A DNA stretch of 64,000 nucleotides from Bartonella sp. WD16.2 (GTDB taxonomy: Bacteria > Pseudomonadota > Alphaproteobacteria > Rhizobiales > Rhizobiaceae), in NCBI RefSeq assembly GCF_002022505.1, contig NZ_CP019781.1, forward strand, positions 124,001 through 188,000, read 5' to 3'. The translations under genes and the position numbers were made by a program. How positions within the stretch are numbered: position 1 is the stretch's first letter; each line of letters starts with the position of its first letter. Under the pieces are notes generated by a model. The model did no database searches and had not been told where the DNA came from. It saw only the letters and a program-made list of their open reading frames with translations. This document shows positions 39,444 through 49,747 of this stretch, in pieces.

Positions 39444-39857
39444 TTATTTTGTATTGGCCAATAAATCTCTGATTTCTGTCAAAAGTTGTTCTTCAAGAGA
39501 CATTTCTTTTAACTTTCCCACTTTTTCTTTTTGCCGGTGCATTTTATTTAAGCCTTTGACAAACAAAAAAGGATCCATGCAATAATCAAAAAATTGATAA
39601 AAAGTGTTATAAAGTTTCCATAGGAAATGGTCGCACTCACCTCTTTTGCAGCGCTTAATGTGGCTTTTTTCTCGCCGGCGAGCTGAATAAACATATTAAA
39701 AAAGTCAATGCCGCTTGTAATAAAGCCCGATGATTGGCATAAAAATGTCGTTAACAATTGAATTAATCAAGCCACTAAAAGCACTACCTATAATCACACC
39801 AATAACGAGATCAATCATATTTCCTTTTAAGGCAAATTCTTTGAATTCTTTAAGCAT
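39444..39857 (-). pseudogene. mscL: Large-conductance mechanosensitive channel, two frameshifts
   Basis: The first frame from the ATG at 39857 reads [20 protein letters not shown], then [20 protein letters not shown], which is clearly MscL. Near 39721 an extra T moves the coding into the next frame, where [19 protein letters not shown] and [20 protein letters not shown] follow. Near 39565 a missing base moves it back, giving [17 protein letters not shown], then LLTEIRDLLANTK to the TAA at 39444-39446. The whole span is a multiple of three (137 residues if repaired). Both shifts lie in T-rich runs. As sequenced it cannot make the osmotic safety valve. Confidence 0.85.
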
Positions 39858-39862
39858 TGCAT

Positions 39863-40426
39863 TTCCCTCCTCGTGTATATGATGTACAGCAATTTACTAT
39901 CGCTTTTGGTAAAAAAAGAAAGAGGGAGAAGCTTATTTTCTTGAAAAATTACATTTCAAATATCAGCATTTTTTTCTCATAGTATTGCGATGTATAAAAA
40001 GTGCTAATTAATGCCTCATTATATGATAGTGCGTTTTTAAGGTTCAGATGAATGAAAAGCTTCTTGGTAAAAGGCTGTATATCCTCTTCTTTTCAATGAT
40101 AAAGTGAGAAAATATATTTGATTGATGAAATCATTGCAGGAGTTTTATGAAAAAATTTTGGAGAAGAAGACGTGTTTACGAAACCACATTTTTCTTTTTT
40201 AAGCGATTGGTCAACTTTTTAATTATGTGAGTAGGTTGCTGAAAGGAAGTAGGGAAGCATTTTCGAAATAAGAATAATCATTTTACCAGTCGATATTTTT
40301 AAATAAGCTTGATTAGTTATTTCTTCTCGTTATGTGCGTTAATTTCTTTATTTGTATAATATGTTTTTATTAGTGGTTTTTTATTTTGAAAAGTTTAAAT
40401 GAGATGAAAAGGATGGTTTTCATTTT
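39863..40426. other. Intergenic stretch between the mscL remnant and pyrD
   Basis: About 560 AT-rich bases without a credible gene. A 27-codon frame at 40147-40230 (MKKFWRRRRVYET start, with AGGAG upstream) is the only one with a ribosome site, and I see no support that it is real. Confidence 0.45.
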
Positions 40427-41533
40427 ATGGAGAGAGATTTTGTGAGTTTTTTTCATTGTATTGGGCGTTCTTTTTTATTTATGTTGGATCCGGAACGTGC
40501 GCATCGTTTAGCTATTGCTGGGTTAAAAATGGGATTGAGTGGGTATCAAGAAATTCTTGATGAGCGTTTGTGTGTAACTGTTGCAGGCCTTAAGTTTAAG
40601 AATTTTGTTGGTCTTGCCGCAGGTTTTGATAAAAACGCAGAGGTTATAGATGCTGTTTTAGGCTTAGGATTTGGTTTTACTGAGATTGGTACAGTTACAC
40701 CAAAACCGCAAATGGGAAATCCCAAGCCACGACTCTTCCGTTTGGTAGAAGATGAAGCTATTATTAATAGAATGGGTTTTAATAATGACGGACATCAGGC
40801 TGTTTACAAAAGGATTTGCACACGTAAGCAGGGTAGTATTGTAGGGATCAATATTGGTGCTAATAAAGATACCGTCGATAAGATTGACGATTATATTGCC
40901 GGTGTTACTTGTTTTTATGGTGTAGCTGATTATTTCACGATTAATGTTTCTTCACCTAATACACCAGGTTTGCGTGATTTGCAGACACGTAGTCATTTGA
41001 GTCTTTTAATGAAGGCTGTTTCCCAAGCGCGCAATGAAAAAAAGGAAAAACATGGTGTCTCTGTTCCGATTTTTTTAAAAATTGCGCCCGATTTAACGGA
41101 GCAAGAATTAGACGATATAGCTGAGGAAATGAAACTATCTGATTTTGATGGTTTAATTGTTTCCAATACCACTCTTTCACGTCAAGGCCTTAAGAATAGT
41201 GCATTGATTGGCGAGGAGGGAGGGTTATCAGGACGTCCACTGTTTGAGCACTCCACCATTATACTTGCAAAAATGCGTAAAAGATTGGGTAAAGATATTG
41301 CAATCATTGGTGTTGGTGGTGTACGTGATGCACAAACAGCTTTGGAAAAAATCAAAGCCGGAGCAGATTTAGTTCAGCTCTATAGCGGAATGGTTTATGA
41401 GGGGCCAGAACTTGCCGTAACTATTACGAGAGATGTTTTGCAGATTATGCAGCAAGATGGTATTGATACTATAAAAGCTTATCGCGATTATAGTGTTGAT
41501 AATTGGGCAAAACGTGCACTTCTTTTGTCGTGA
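40427..41533 (+). CDS. pyrD: Dihydroorotate dehydrogenase, class 2 (quinone)
   Basis: 368 residues. It oxidises dihydroorotate to orotate in pyrimidine synthesis and feeds electrons to quinone at the inner membrane. The N-terminal amphipathic extension ([20 protein letters not shown]) marks the membrane-bound class 2 type. [13 protein letters not shown] and [10 protein letters not shown] bind FMN, and [11 protein letters not shown] carries the catalytic Ser175. [20 protein letters not shown] binds the FMN phosphate. ATG 40427 was chosen; upstream codons show no ribosome site, so the start is less certain than the identity. Confidence 0.95.
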   Translation: MERDFVSFFHCIGRSFLFMLDPERAHRLAIAGLKMGLSGYQEILDERLCVTVAGLKFKNFVGLAAGFDKNAEVIDAVLGLGFGFTEIGTVTPKPQMGNPKPRLFRLVEDEAIINRMGFNNDGHQAVYKRICTRKQGSIVGINIGANKDTVDKIDDYIAGVTCFYGVADYFTINVSSPNTPGLRDLQTRSHLSLLMKAVSQARNEKKEKHGVSVPIFLKIAPDLTEQELDDIAEEMKLSDFDGLIVSNTTLSRQGLKNSALIGEEGGLSGRPLFEHSTIILAKMRKRLGKDIAIIGVGGVRDAQTALEKIKAGADLVQLYSGMVYEGPELAVTITRDVLQIMQQDGIDTIKAYRDYSVDNWAKRALLLS

Positions 41534-41636
41534 GGTTGTTGTATTTTCACAAAAAAATATAAGATTCTTTTTAAGGGGCTTGCAAACTCTCTTGATCTTC
41601 CGTATGTCACACAGACAGAAGATAAATATTTTTTAG

Positions 41637-41713
41637 GCGGTTGTAGCTCAGTTGGTTAGAGCGCTGGTTTGTGGCACCAGAGGTCGTAGGTTCAAATCCC
41701 ACCAACCGTACCA
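41637..41713 (+). tRNA. tRNA-His (anticodon GTG)
   Basis: Begins GCGGTTGTAGCTCAGTTGG and has anticodon loop TTTGTGG, T-loop GGTTCAAATC and an encoded CCA, 77 nt in all. The acceptor pairs GCGGTTG with CAACCGT, leaving A73 and no C73 to pair with the G at 41636. This is the alphaproteobacterial form of tRNA-His. Confidence 0.94.
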
Positions 41714-41921
41714 TTTTTCCAACATATTTTAAAACAATGAAGAGCTTGAAAAAATCGCGAAGCGCATTTTATCTTGATAAAGATTGTGATGTTTTGTAAA
41801 ACAGGTTAAATTTATGCAGTTTTTACACGGTGTTTATGCATAAAGTGATGCCATAACAAAAAGGGGAAGCTTTAATTGTTTTTTGAGTTTGTGTGTTATA
41901 GCTGTGAAAAATAGCGAGCCA

Positions 41922-43325
41922 ATGAAACGCAAAGGTTATAAGCCTGTTTCTGATTTTCTAAAAAATTTGCGTGGTGTAAATAATTGGGAACAAGTTTCGC
42001 AATGGCTTTCATTCCGGGATGTGGAAGATATTGAGTGTATTACACCTGATCAGGCGGGGGTAGCGCGTGGCAAGATGATGCTTTCTAAAAAATTCACATC
42101 AGAAACATCTTTAGCATTGCCTTCAGCAGTTTTTATGACAACAATTTCAGGGTCTTATCCTGAAGATGGAAATGGTTTTGAATATCCGAAAACAGATGGT
42201 GATTTACGTCTTGAGCCTGATCTTTCTACACTGAGTATTGTGCCATGGGAAGATGCACCTACAGCGCAGGTGATTTGTGATCTTGTATATCAAAATGGGC
42301 AGGCTGTTGATTATACACCACGTAATGTTCTGCGGACAGTAATTGATTTTTATACTCAAATGGGATTGAAACCGATTGTTTCACCAGAAATTGAGTTTTA
42401 TTTAGTGGAAAAGAATCCTGATCCTGATTACCCTTTGGTACCTCCAGTTGGTCGTTCTGGGCGTTCGATTGGTGGTGGGCAAGGCTACTCGATTGCGGGT
42501 GTTAATGAGTTTGATGAGCTGATTGACGATATTTATCAATTTTCAGAGGCACAAGGATTGGAAATTGATACTCTCATTCATGAGGAAGGAGCAGGTCAGT
42601 TTGAAATTAATTTACGTCATGGTGATCCTGTTGAACTAGCTGATCAGGTTTTTATGTTTAAACGAACGATTCGTGAAGCAGCACTTAAACATAATATGTA
42701 TGCAACTTTTATGGCCAAACCTATTCAGGGGCAACCGGGGTCTGCCATGCATATTCACCAATCTGTTATAGATCAAAAAACTGGAGACAATATTTTTACA
42801 GAGAAAGATGGTGGGGAAAGTGTACGTTTTCGCCACTTTATTGGTGGTTTGCAAAAGCATATGGCTGGAGTATTTGTTATGCTTGCTCCTTATGTTAATT
42901 CTTATCGGCGCCTTATGCCGTGTTTCTCAGCGCCGGTTAATTTGCGGTGGGGATATGATAATCGTACTACAGCGTTTCGTGTGCCACGTTCAGTTCCACA
43001 GGGACGACGCGTTGAGAATAGACTTCCTTCATCGGATGCTAATCCTTATTTAGCGCTTGCTGCTTCTTTAGCGTGTGGTCTCATTGGTTTGCAGAACAAA
43101 CTTGAACCAGATGAGCCGGCAGAAAAAACTGTAAATGCTGATAACATTGAATTACCGCGTGGATTAATTGAGGCGGTCAATTTATTTGAACAAGATGAAG
43201 CATTACGTACTATTTTAGGAGATGCATTTGTAAGTACTTATGCCGCTATCAAACGACAAGAGTTTGAAACTTTTATGCAAGTGATTAGCCCGTGGGAGCG
43301 TGAATATCTCCTGCTTAATGTTTAA
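41922..43325 (+). CDS. puuA: Glutamine-synthetase-family enzyme, probably gamma-glutamylputrescine synthetase-like
   Basis: About 467 residues, close to PuuA. It belongs to the glutamine synthetase superfamily: PEIEFYLVEK (metal site), GAGQFEINLRHGDP, PGSAMHIHQS (ATP/metal site) and the NRTTAFRVPRS arginine motif. PuuA ligates glutamate to putrescine. The gene 11 bases downstream encodes a PuuB-like oxidase, which supports a polyamine or amine-glutamylation pathway over ammonia assimilation. The frame opens at TTG 41883; I chose ATG 41922 (MKRKGYKPVSDF), with GTG 41904 also possible. The exact amine substrate is inference. Confidence 0.82.
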   Translation: MKRKGYKPVSDFLKNLRGVNNWEQVSQWLSFRDVEDIECITPDQAGVARGKMMLSKKFTSETSLALPSAVFMTTISGSYPEDGNGFEYPKTDGDLRLEPDLSTLSIVPWEDAPTAQVICDLVYQNGQAVDYTPRNVLRTVIDFYTQMGLKPIVSPEIEFYLVEKNPDPDYPLVPPVGRSGRSIGGGQGYSIAGVNEFDELIDDIYQFSEAQGLEIDTLIHEEGAGQFEINLRHGDPVELADQVFMFKRTIREAALKHNMYATFMAKPIQGQPGSAMHIHQSVIDQKTGDNIFTEKDGGESVRFRHFIGGLQKHMAGVFVMLAPYVNSYRRLMPCFSAPVNLRWGYDNRTTAFRVPRSVPQGRRVENRLPSSDANPYLALAASLACGLIGLQNKLEPDEPAEKTVNADNIELPRGLIEAVNLFEQDEALRTILGDAFVSTYAAIKRQEFETFMQVISPWEREYLLLNV

Positions 43326-43336
43326 ATATTCTCATT

Positions 43337-44623
43337 ATGATTAATTCTCATCAAATTTTTCCAGGAGTTTCTTGGTATGAAGATACTTTGGAAGATCGCC
43401 CTTCTTATCCGTTGTTTGTGGGTGAAGAGACACAATGCGATGTAGTTATTGTTGGAGGTGGATTTACAGGGCTTTCAGCTGCTTATCATTTAGCTAAGGC
43501 TGGAATGAGTGTTGTTTTGTTTGAAGCTTCATGTTTTGGCGATGGTGCTTCGGGGCGCAATGGTGGGCAATTGGGAACAGGTCAACGACAATGGGTAGAA
43601 ACGCTAGAAAGCAAGTATGGTTTTGAACAAAGTAAAATATTATTTGATTTAGCTGAAGAAGCCAAGAGGGATATTTTATCTTGGTGTGCCATGCCTGATT
43701 GTAATATCGACTTTATAGCAGGCCAACTTTCCGTTACCCATAAAAAACGTGAGATAAGAGCTTATCAGCAGCATGTTGAGGCTATGCAGCGTTATGGTTA
43801 TCGTGGTCTTACTTTTATGGATAAGGCTGAAACAGATGAACGGCTTGGCTCGTCTTTTTATCATGGCGGTATCCGTGATGTAGATACTGGCCATATTAAT
43901 CCATTAAAGTTAATTGTTTGGTTGGCAAAAAAAGCAAAGAAAGTTGGCGCTAAACTTTATGAGAAGACTCAAGTGAAAGCGATAGAGCGTAGTAATAACC
44001 AGTGCGTAGTGGTGACAGAACGAGGCAATATAAAGGCTGAGAGTGTATTATTGGCGACCAATGCATATAATCTTGGGCTTCAGGATTTTGTGCAGAAACA
44101 TATTTTTTCTATTCGCTCCTATATTGGAGCAACTGAACCATTATCAAAGTGTAGTCAGATTCTTTCTGGAAGAGAAGCGGTAGATGATTCCCGTTTTATG
44201 GTTCGTTATTTTCGAAAAAGTATCGACAATCGTTTATTATTTGGTGGGGTAGAAAGTTATAGTAACCAGTATCCGGTTGATTTAGATGAGCGTATACGTC
44301 GGCAAATTGTTGAAATTTATCCACACCTTCACTCTATAAATTTGACCCATCGTTGGGGAGCAACAGTAGCAATTACATTTGAACGCATGCCTTATGTTCG
44401 CCAACTTATGCCGGGTGTTACTTATTGTGGAGGATATTCAGGGCACGGGGTTATGCTTGCTCCCTTTATAGGAAAATTATATGCTGAATGGGTATCTGGA
44501 AAACATGAACGTTTTAAGTATTTTCAGGATTTAAAGATTTCATCCTTTCCGGGTGGTAAGATTTTTCGTTATCCTCTTATATTTTTAGCAATGAACTGGT
44601 TTTCTTTGATGGATCGTTTTTAA
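43337..44623 (+). CDS. puuB: FAD-dependent oxidoreductase, PuuB/OrdL-like
   Basis: 428 residues of the DAO family. The N-terminal dinucleotide fold DVVIVGGGFTGLSAAYHL is followed by GDGASGRNGGQLGTGQRQ, and the C-terminal TYCGGYSGHGVMLAPFIGK closes the FAD site. Such enzymes oxidise gamma-glutamylputrescine or related amines. It begins 11 bases after the glutamine-synthetase-family gene, so the two form an operon. The last 30 residues include a hydrophobic stretch (YPLIFLAMNWFSLMD) but no clear membrane anchor. Confidence 0.85.
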   Translation: MINSHQIFPGVSWYEDTLEDRPSYPLFVGEETQCDVVIVGGGFTGLSAAYHLAKAGMSVVLFEASCFGDGASGRNGGQLGTGQRQWVETLESKYGFEQSKILFDLAEEAKRDILSWCAMPDCNIDFIAGQLSVTHKKREIRAYQQHVEAMQRYGYRGLTFMDKAETDERLGSSFYHGGIRDVDTGHINPLKLIVWLAKKAKKVGAKLYEKTQVKAIERSNNQCVVVTERGNIKAESVLLATNAYNLGLQDFVQKHIFSIRSYIGATEPLSKCSQILSGREAVDDSRFMVRYFRKSIDNRLLFGGVESYSNQYPVDLDERIRRQIVEIYPHLHSINLTHRWGATVAITFERMPYVRQLMPGVTYCGGYSGHGVMLAPFIGKLYAEWVSGKHERFKYFQDLKISSFPGGKIFRYPLIFLAMNWFSLMDRF

Positions 44624-45376
44624 CCAGTTATTATTTAGAATGAAGAAAATTAATGGCTTGTTTAATATCTGTCTATTGTAATGGTAGAGGTCTTTTGTAA
44701 ATTTTGTAAGCTTGTATAACTGAGCGGAAAATGGATAAGTCCATGGTTAGTAAAATTATTCTAATATATTTTTCTGATTGTGTTTAGTGGTAATGGTGAT
44801 TTGACGGAACGGAAACTATTCTTATTTTTTGTTAGGTAGTTTAGTGAGCCAACGGTTGTATTATAAAAGTTTTAAGTTTTCTGTTGAGCAATGAAAGGTG
44901 TTGCAATTTTTCATTCTTTTTCTTGAAAAGCATATTTGTTACACAGTTTTTAATCAAACTAAATTTGATCATTTTTTATGTATTTGTCCTTTATATTTCT
45001 ACTAAAATTATGTTGAATTGAGAGGACAGAAAGATTTTGCTCTGTTGTTATCGAAAGATACGGTTGATATTTGAACTTTTTATTTGGTAGTTAGTTTATC
45101 GCTTTTTGGTATCTCGTAAATTAGATTGGGATAAGAACGGTTTAGTAACGCAGCTACACGTGAGTTTTTATTTGTGAAAATCAATCGTTTGTGATTAAAA
45201 AACGGCAATTGAATTAAATAATATATTTGCGTAGGTATTTGATGAAAAGAAGATTTTTTGCATTAATCATTATCTTAGAAAAAAATAACACAAATCAAGG
45301 AATGCCTATTGTGATGGTAGAATGAAAACGCACAACACAGAGAATTTATATGCATGTGATAAAAGTACAAAAAATC
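44624..45376. other. Intergenic stretch between convergent puuB-like and folD genes
   Basis: About 750 AT-rich bases. All frames are closed by frequent stops, and no RNA gene or strong hairpin was recognised. It may be a decayed gene. Confidence 0.5.
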
Positions 45377-46276
45377 TTAGAATTTTGGTAGAGGTAACTT
45401 GTGGGCTTGAGCAGCAGCTTTAAGCGTATTGACCATGAGCATAGCGATTGTCATAGGACCAACACCTCCAGGTACAGGAGTAATAGCAGAGGCTTTTTCT
45501 TTGACTTCTTCAAAATCTACATCACCGACAAGACGGGTTTTATTGGTACCTTTTTCTGAAGCTTCAATTCGGTTAATACCAACATCAATAACAATAGCTC
45601 CTTGTTTTACCCAATCTTTTTTAATGATATGTGGACGACCAACAGCTACAACTAAAATATCAGCACTGCTACACACTTCGGCAAGATTACGGGTGCGACT
45701 GTGGGCGATTGTCACGGTAGCATTGGCTGCTATCAATAAGGCTGCCATAGGTTTGCCAACAATATTAGAACGCCCAACGATGACTGCATCAAGACCTGAT
45801 AAATCCCGCCCACGTTGGTATTCGATTATCATCATAACACCAGCAGGTGTGCAAGGAATGAACGTATCTTCAAGTATATTTGCTGCGAGTTTTCCTATAT
45901 TGATATAATGAAAACCATCAACATCTTTTTGGACGGCGATAGCTTGCGTTATTTTGTTCGTATTGATATGAGCAGGTAGAGGGAGTTGCACCAAAATCCC
46001 ATGAATTTTAGGATCGGAATTTAATGTTTCAATAAGTTGCAGGAGTTCTTCTTCTTTCGTGTCTTGAGGAATTGTATGCTTAATTGAAAGAAAACCGCAT
46101 TCTTCAGCTTTTTTACTTTTTGAGGTAACATAAACCTGACTTGCGGGATCATCTCCAACAATAATAACAGCAATCCCAGGCTGTATTTTATGATTGTTAC
46201 GAAGTTTTTTTGTTTCTTTCTTGATTTTATTAATAATGTTTTCAGCAAGCTTTTTTCCGTCAATAATATTGTTCAT
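45377..46276 (-). CDS. folD: Methylenetetrahydrofolate dehydrogenase/cyclohydrolase
   Basis: 299 residues. It is bifunctional, interconverting methylene- and formyl-tetrahydrofolate with [18 protein letters not shown] carries the catalytic lysine; [10 protein letters not shown], then CTPAGVM, then [12 protein letters not shown] (NADP site) and [12 protein letters not shown] are the standard FolD motifs. The ATG at 46274-46276 follows AGGA about 8 bases upstream. It stands alone. Confidence 0.97.
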   Translation of the reverse strand: MNNIIDGKKLAENIINKIKKETKKLRNNHKIQPGIAVIIVGDDPASQVYVTSKSKKAEECGFLSIKHTIPQDTKEEELLQLIETLNSDPKIHGILVQLPLPAHINTNKITQAIAVQKDVDGFHYINIGKLAANILEDTFIPCTPAGVMMIIEYQRGRDLSGLDAVIVGRSNIVGKPMAALLIAANATVTIAHSRTRNLAEVCSSADILVVAVGRPHIIKKDWVKQGAIVIDVGINRIEASEKGTNKTRLVGDVDFEEVKEKASAITPVPGGVGPMTIAMLMVNTLKAAAQAHKLPLPKF

Positions 46277-46588
46277 GAGAGGAATCCTTTCGATAGGGAT
46301 ATTCAGTTTTTTGTAAAATATTTGCTGATAGTAAAAAGAGTTTTATGACACTATTTGAATAACCATAGTTATTACATGGTTTACCTCTCTTTTTTCTTTT
46401 GGAGAGTAGTGGAAAATAGTTGCTTTATAAAGAGAGAGTAACATTGTTGTTTCAATAAAATTTGAATAAAATAAGGGTAATCGAATTATTGAATAGATAT
46501 AGCAAATTATAGGATTATCAAAACCATTTTTTAATGATCATTTAGTTTCATTCTAATCTATTATAGGATCAAAAATATAGAGGAAATT
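46277..46588. other. Intergenic stretch between the divergent folD and asmA-like genes
   Basis: 312 bases without a gene; AT-rich, presumably two divergent promoters. Confidence 0.5.
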
Positions 46589-48469
46589 GTGCTCATCAGA
46601 ATAATAAAATTTTTGAGTGGGGTTTTTGTAGCAGTTGTTTTTTTGCTTGGAACTTCTGTTATTGTTTTACCTTATCTTGTATCAACCGACACGATTCGTA
46701 TCCGAGTGGCACAGGATTTAAGCGCATGGACAGGCTATAATGTGCAACTGCGTGAACCACCACGTTTGAAACTTTTTCCTTATCCAAAAGCATTTCTTTC
46801 AGGAGTTACTTTAACATCCAAAATTAATAATGTTACACCTTTAATGGAAGCTGAATCGATAGAAGTAGATCTTTCTTTAATTGATCTTCTTAGGGGATGT
46901 GTTTCTTTTTCAGAAACACGAATTGTGCGTCCACAATTTGTTATGGAAAAGCCTTTTAAAACAGTGTCTGATTTTTTTAATACACTTTCGCGGTCACAAG
47001 GTACTTTAGGGTTAGCAGTGCGTAATGCTCGTGAAATTGTTAAGCTCAATCCTGATCAACCAGATGTAGAGAGCCTTTTAAACCAGCCTTTTGGACGTAT
47101 TGTCATCGAAAATGGTGTTCTTATTTATCGTGATAGTGTTTCTGATGTGACAGAAAAAATAACAGGACTGAATGCAACTATCGATTGGTCAGAATCAACA
47201 CAAGCAGCGCGGTTTCGCGCAAGGGCTCGTTGGCATGGGGAGTTAACGGAATTATTAATTAACGCTGATCAAGCTTTATTGCTTTTAGCAGGGGGGCAAA
47301 GCTCACTTAGAGTGAGCTTTAATTCTTTGCGTGGTGGTATAACGTTTACGGGGAAAGCGCGATTATCTGAATATTACATTTTTGACGGAAAAATATCGAT
47401 GCGTTCTCCTGGCTGGAATCAAACATTGGCTTGGATTGGTGGAAATCAGTTTTGGGGAGGGAGATTAAAACTACCTATTGTATGGGAGTCTCATTTTTTA
47501 GCACAGCCAAAACGTATCGAAATGAATAATATTACATTTAATATGGGCGCTGTAAATGCACGTGGAGCTTTGGAATTTGATTTTCAAAACCATGTTCCTA
47601 ACATAATTGGATCTTTAGCTTTTGATAGTATGAATCTTAATGTATTAGAGTCGATGGTTTCACTAGTTGGAAAGGAAAATGAATTCCTTGATATGGCAAT
47701 TTTTGATCGTATTGGATTAGATGTGCGAATTTCAGCACCACAAGCAAAAATAGGTAAGATTGCACTCACAAATTTGGCAGCAACAATGCAAATTAAAAAT
47801 AGGCGTGGGAATTTTGATCTTGGAAATGCAAATATTTTTGGTGGATCTATTCAGAGTAATGTTCAAATTGTACCAAATGGTAAAAAAGTGTGCATTGAAG
47901 GACGCGTTTCGGGTACTTCTGTTGATGCGCAAACTTTTTCAGAGGCTTTAGGACTGACACCATTTATACAGGCTAAAACTGGCTTCGTCGTAACAATACA
48001 AATGCTTGTTAGTAGTTGGTCAGAAATTCTTGAGAAAATTCAAGGAAAATTAACAGTGAATATACCTTCTGGCCGATTATTGAGATATGATTTAAATGAG
48101 TTGCAGCACAAGCTTTTAGGGAATGAACCGTTTTTTTTAGTAAATAACCACGCGTTTTCAACACCTTTTGAGCGTTTAGATATTAAAGCAAAGTTTTCTG
48201 ATGGCGTGGTAACGGAAATAGAATCATTAATGCGTATGGCAGATTGGAATTTGTCTATTGATGGTCCGATTGCAGTGCCTATCACCAAGGAAAAGCAGAA
48301 GGATTTTATGTTGCAAGGACGATTACAGAAGAATAATCGTTCAGATACTTTATGCAAAGATGTTCACTGCCTTACTAATAGCCTTGTACGACCTTTTAGT
48401 TTTTCACTTAGCTCTGTGGGGCAGTCTCTAGGAAAATTTTTTGTTAAGAAAAATATCGATGAAAATTAA
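46589..48469 (+). CDS. AsmA-family envelope protein
   Basis: 626 residues. One N-terminal membrane helix (about 8-28: SGVFVAVVFLLGTSVIVLPY) is followed by a long periplasmic beta-rich region. The AsmA start pattern (AQDLSAWTGYNVQLREPPRL, then FPYPKAFLSGVTLTS) and the C-terminal SGRLLRYDLNELQHKLLG are typical. AsmA-like proteins are thought to act in lipid movement and outer-membrane assembly. It starts at GTG with AGAGGA 6 bases upstream. It is monocistronic as far as can be seen. Confidence 0.85.
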   Translation: MLIRIIKFLSGVFVAVVFLLGTSVIVLPYLVSTDTIRIRVAQDLSAWTGYNVQLREPPRLKLFPYPKAFLSGVTLTSKINNVTPLMEAESIEVDLSLIDLLRGCVSFSETRIVRPQFVMEKPFKTVSDFFNTLSRSQGTLGLAVRNAREIVKLNPDQPDVESLLNQPFGRIVIENGVLIYRDSVSDVTEKITGLNATIDWSESTQAARFRARARWHGELTELLINADQALLLLAGGQSSLRVSFNSLRGGITFTGKARLSEYYIFDGKISMRSPGWNQTLAWIGGNQFWGGRLKLPIVWESHFLAQPKRIEMNNITFNMGAVNARGALEFDFQNHVPNIIGSLAFDSMNLNVLESMVSLVGKENEFLDMAIFDRIGLDVRISAPQAKIGKIALTNLAATMQIKNRRGNFDLGNANIFGGSIQSNVQIVPNGKKVCIEGRVSGTSVDAQTFSEALGLTPFIQAKTGFVVTIQMLVSSWSEILEKIQGKLTVNIPSGRLLRYDLNELQHKLLGNEPFFLVNNHAFSTPFERLDIKAKFSDGVVTEIESLMRMADWNLSIDGPIAVPITKEKQKDFMLQGRLQKNNRSDTLCKDVHCLTNSLVRPFSFSLSSVGQSLGKFFVKKNIDEN

Positions 48470-48562
48470 ATTTTTGTTTTTCATTATTGATTTTGATTTT
48501 AGAAAATCACTCGAAAAATATTAATTTAGAATGAAATTTCAAAGACTATGGCAGTAGGCTAT

Positions 48563-48706
48563 CTAACGTATCTGAGAGGAAATACCGTAGCCATCTGTGG
48601 CAATTATATGCTTCCCCTTTGTTGTAACTGAGCTAATTCCTATAGTGGTCAAAATAAAGGCTAAAATTGTGGCAATAGTAATAACAATGGCTCTTTTAGC
48701 AGACAT
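48563..48706 (-). CDS. Small 47-residue single-pass membrane protein
   Basis: ATG at 48704-48706 with GGAG 6 bases upstream, and a stop at 48563-48565. It begins MSAKRAIVITIATILAFIL and ends GYGISSQIR. It has a positively charged start and one membrane helix (about 6-25), then a short polar tail. The good ribosome site, membrane-protein composition and isolated position between asmA and rsmE support a real gene. No function is known to me. It is antisense to a false 71-codon frame. Confidence 0.6.
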   Translation of the reverse strand: MSAKRAIVITIATILAFILTTIGISSVTTKGKHIIATDGYGISSQIR

Positions 48707-48936
48707 ATCTTTCTCCAATCATAGGGTAGTCATTGAGTGCAAGAGAGTATTTTGTGATCAATTTTTATACGAACAGAATCACTTAACATTCTATTTGTTC
48801 CAATTATTATAAACAAAGGTAAACAATTCTACTACTCTTCAATATATTGTAGTTTTATGGGGCGGATTTTTTCTTTTAATTATACTTTTTGTTTTATTAC
48901 CTTGACGATTGTAATTTACTCTGTCACAAATTTTTT

Positions 48937-49679
48937 ATGCGTGTGAATTATAAATTTCAAAGGTTATTTATTCAGCAACCACTTTCTTTGAACAGAGAAA
49001 TAGAAATAGAAGGAGCTCAAGTTTCTTACCTTGTGCATGTTTTGCGCATGAAAGAGGGAGATCAGATTTTATTTTTTAATGGGGAAGATGGTGAATGGTT
49101 GGCCGAGATTACCGCTATTAAAAAAAGTTTGTAATAGTTCAGCTTGTTCATCAGACAAGATCTCAAACAACATGTCCGGGTCTTATTTATTGTTTTGCTC
49201 CACTTAAACATGCGCGTTTAGATTATATGGTACAAAAGGTTGTAGAAATGGGGGTATCTATTTTACAGCCTATTATAACACATCATACACAAGTTTCTCG
49301 TATCAATATGGCGCGTATAAAGGCTAATATTATTGAAGCTGCTGAACAATGTGGCATTTTGTCTTTACCGAAATGTTTGCCTGCTGTATCGTTAAAAACA
49401 CTTTTAGCGCGTTGGGATAAGACACACTCTTTGTTTTTTTGTGATGAATCACATGAAATACAGAATCCATTACCTTTTTTAAAGAAGCATGGAACTATAC
49501 CGCTTGGTGTTCTTGTTGGACCAGAAGGAGGATTTAGTAAAGAAGAGCAGGCCTTTTTAAGAAAACATTCTTTTGTGATTCCTATATCATTAGGTCCACG
49601 TATTTTACGTGCTGATACTGCAGCTGTTGCAGCTTTGGCCCTTATTAATACTACAGTAGAGGCTTGGTCAATCGATTAA
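48937..49679 (+). pseudogene. rsmE: 16S rRNA m3U1498 methyltransferase, frameshifted in an A tract
   Basis: The N-terminal part from ATG 48937 (MRVNYKFQRLFIQQPLSLNR, then VHVLRMKEGDQILFFNG) stops at 49134 after ITAIKKSL. In the next frame it continues FVIVQLVHQTRSQTTCPGL, then FAPLKHARLDYMVQKVVEMG, to the SPOUT knot motifs LVGPEGGFSKEEQAF and LGPRILRADTAAVAALAL at the C-terminus. Restoring one A in the A7 run at about 49120-49126 joins them into about 247 residues, the normal RsmE length. As sequenced the methyltransferase is broken, unless slippage on the A run restores some product. It lies just upstream of gshA, as in other Rhizobiales. Confidence 0.85.
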
Positions 49680-49747
49680 GAAGCTTGCAATATCATTTAA
49701 AACAATTCATTTAAGTGGTCGAATTTGTTGATAAGGTAAAATAATTT

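Noticed and set aside
40147-40230. 27-codon frame starting MKKFWRRRR with AGGAG upstream
   Set aside because: Very short and low-complexity, with no membrane helix or known small-protein pattern; likely chance in AT-rich DNA.
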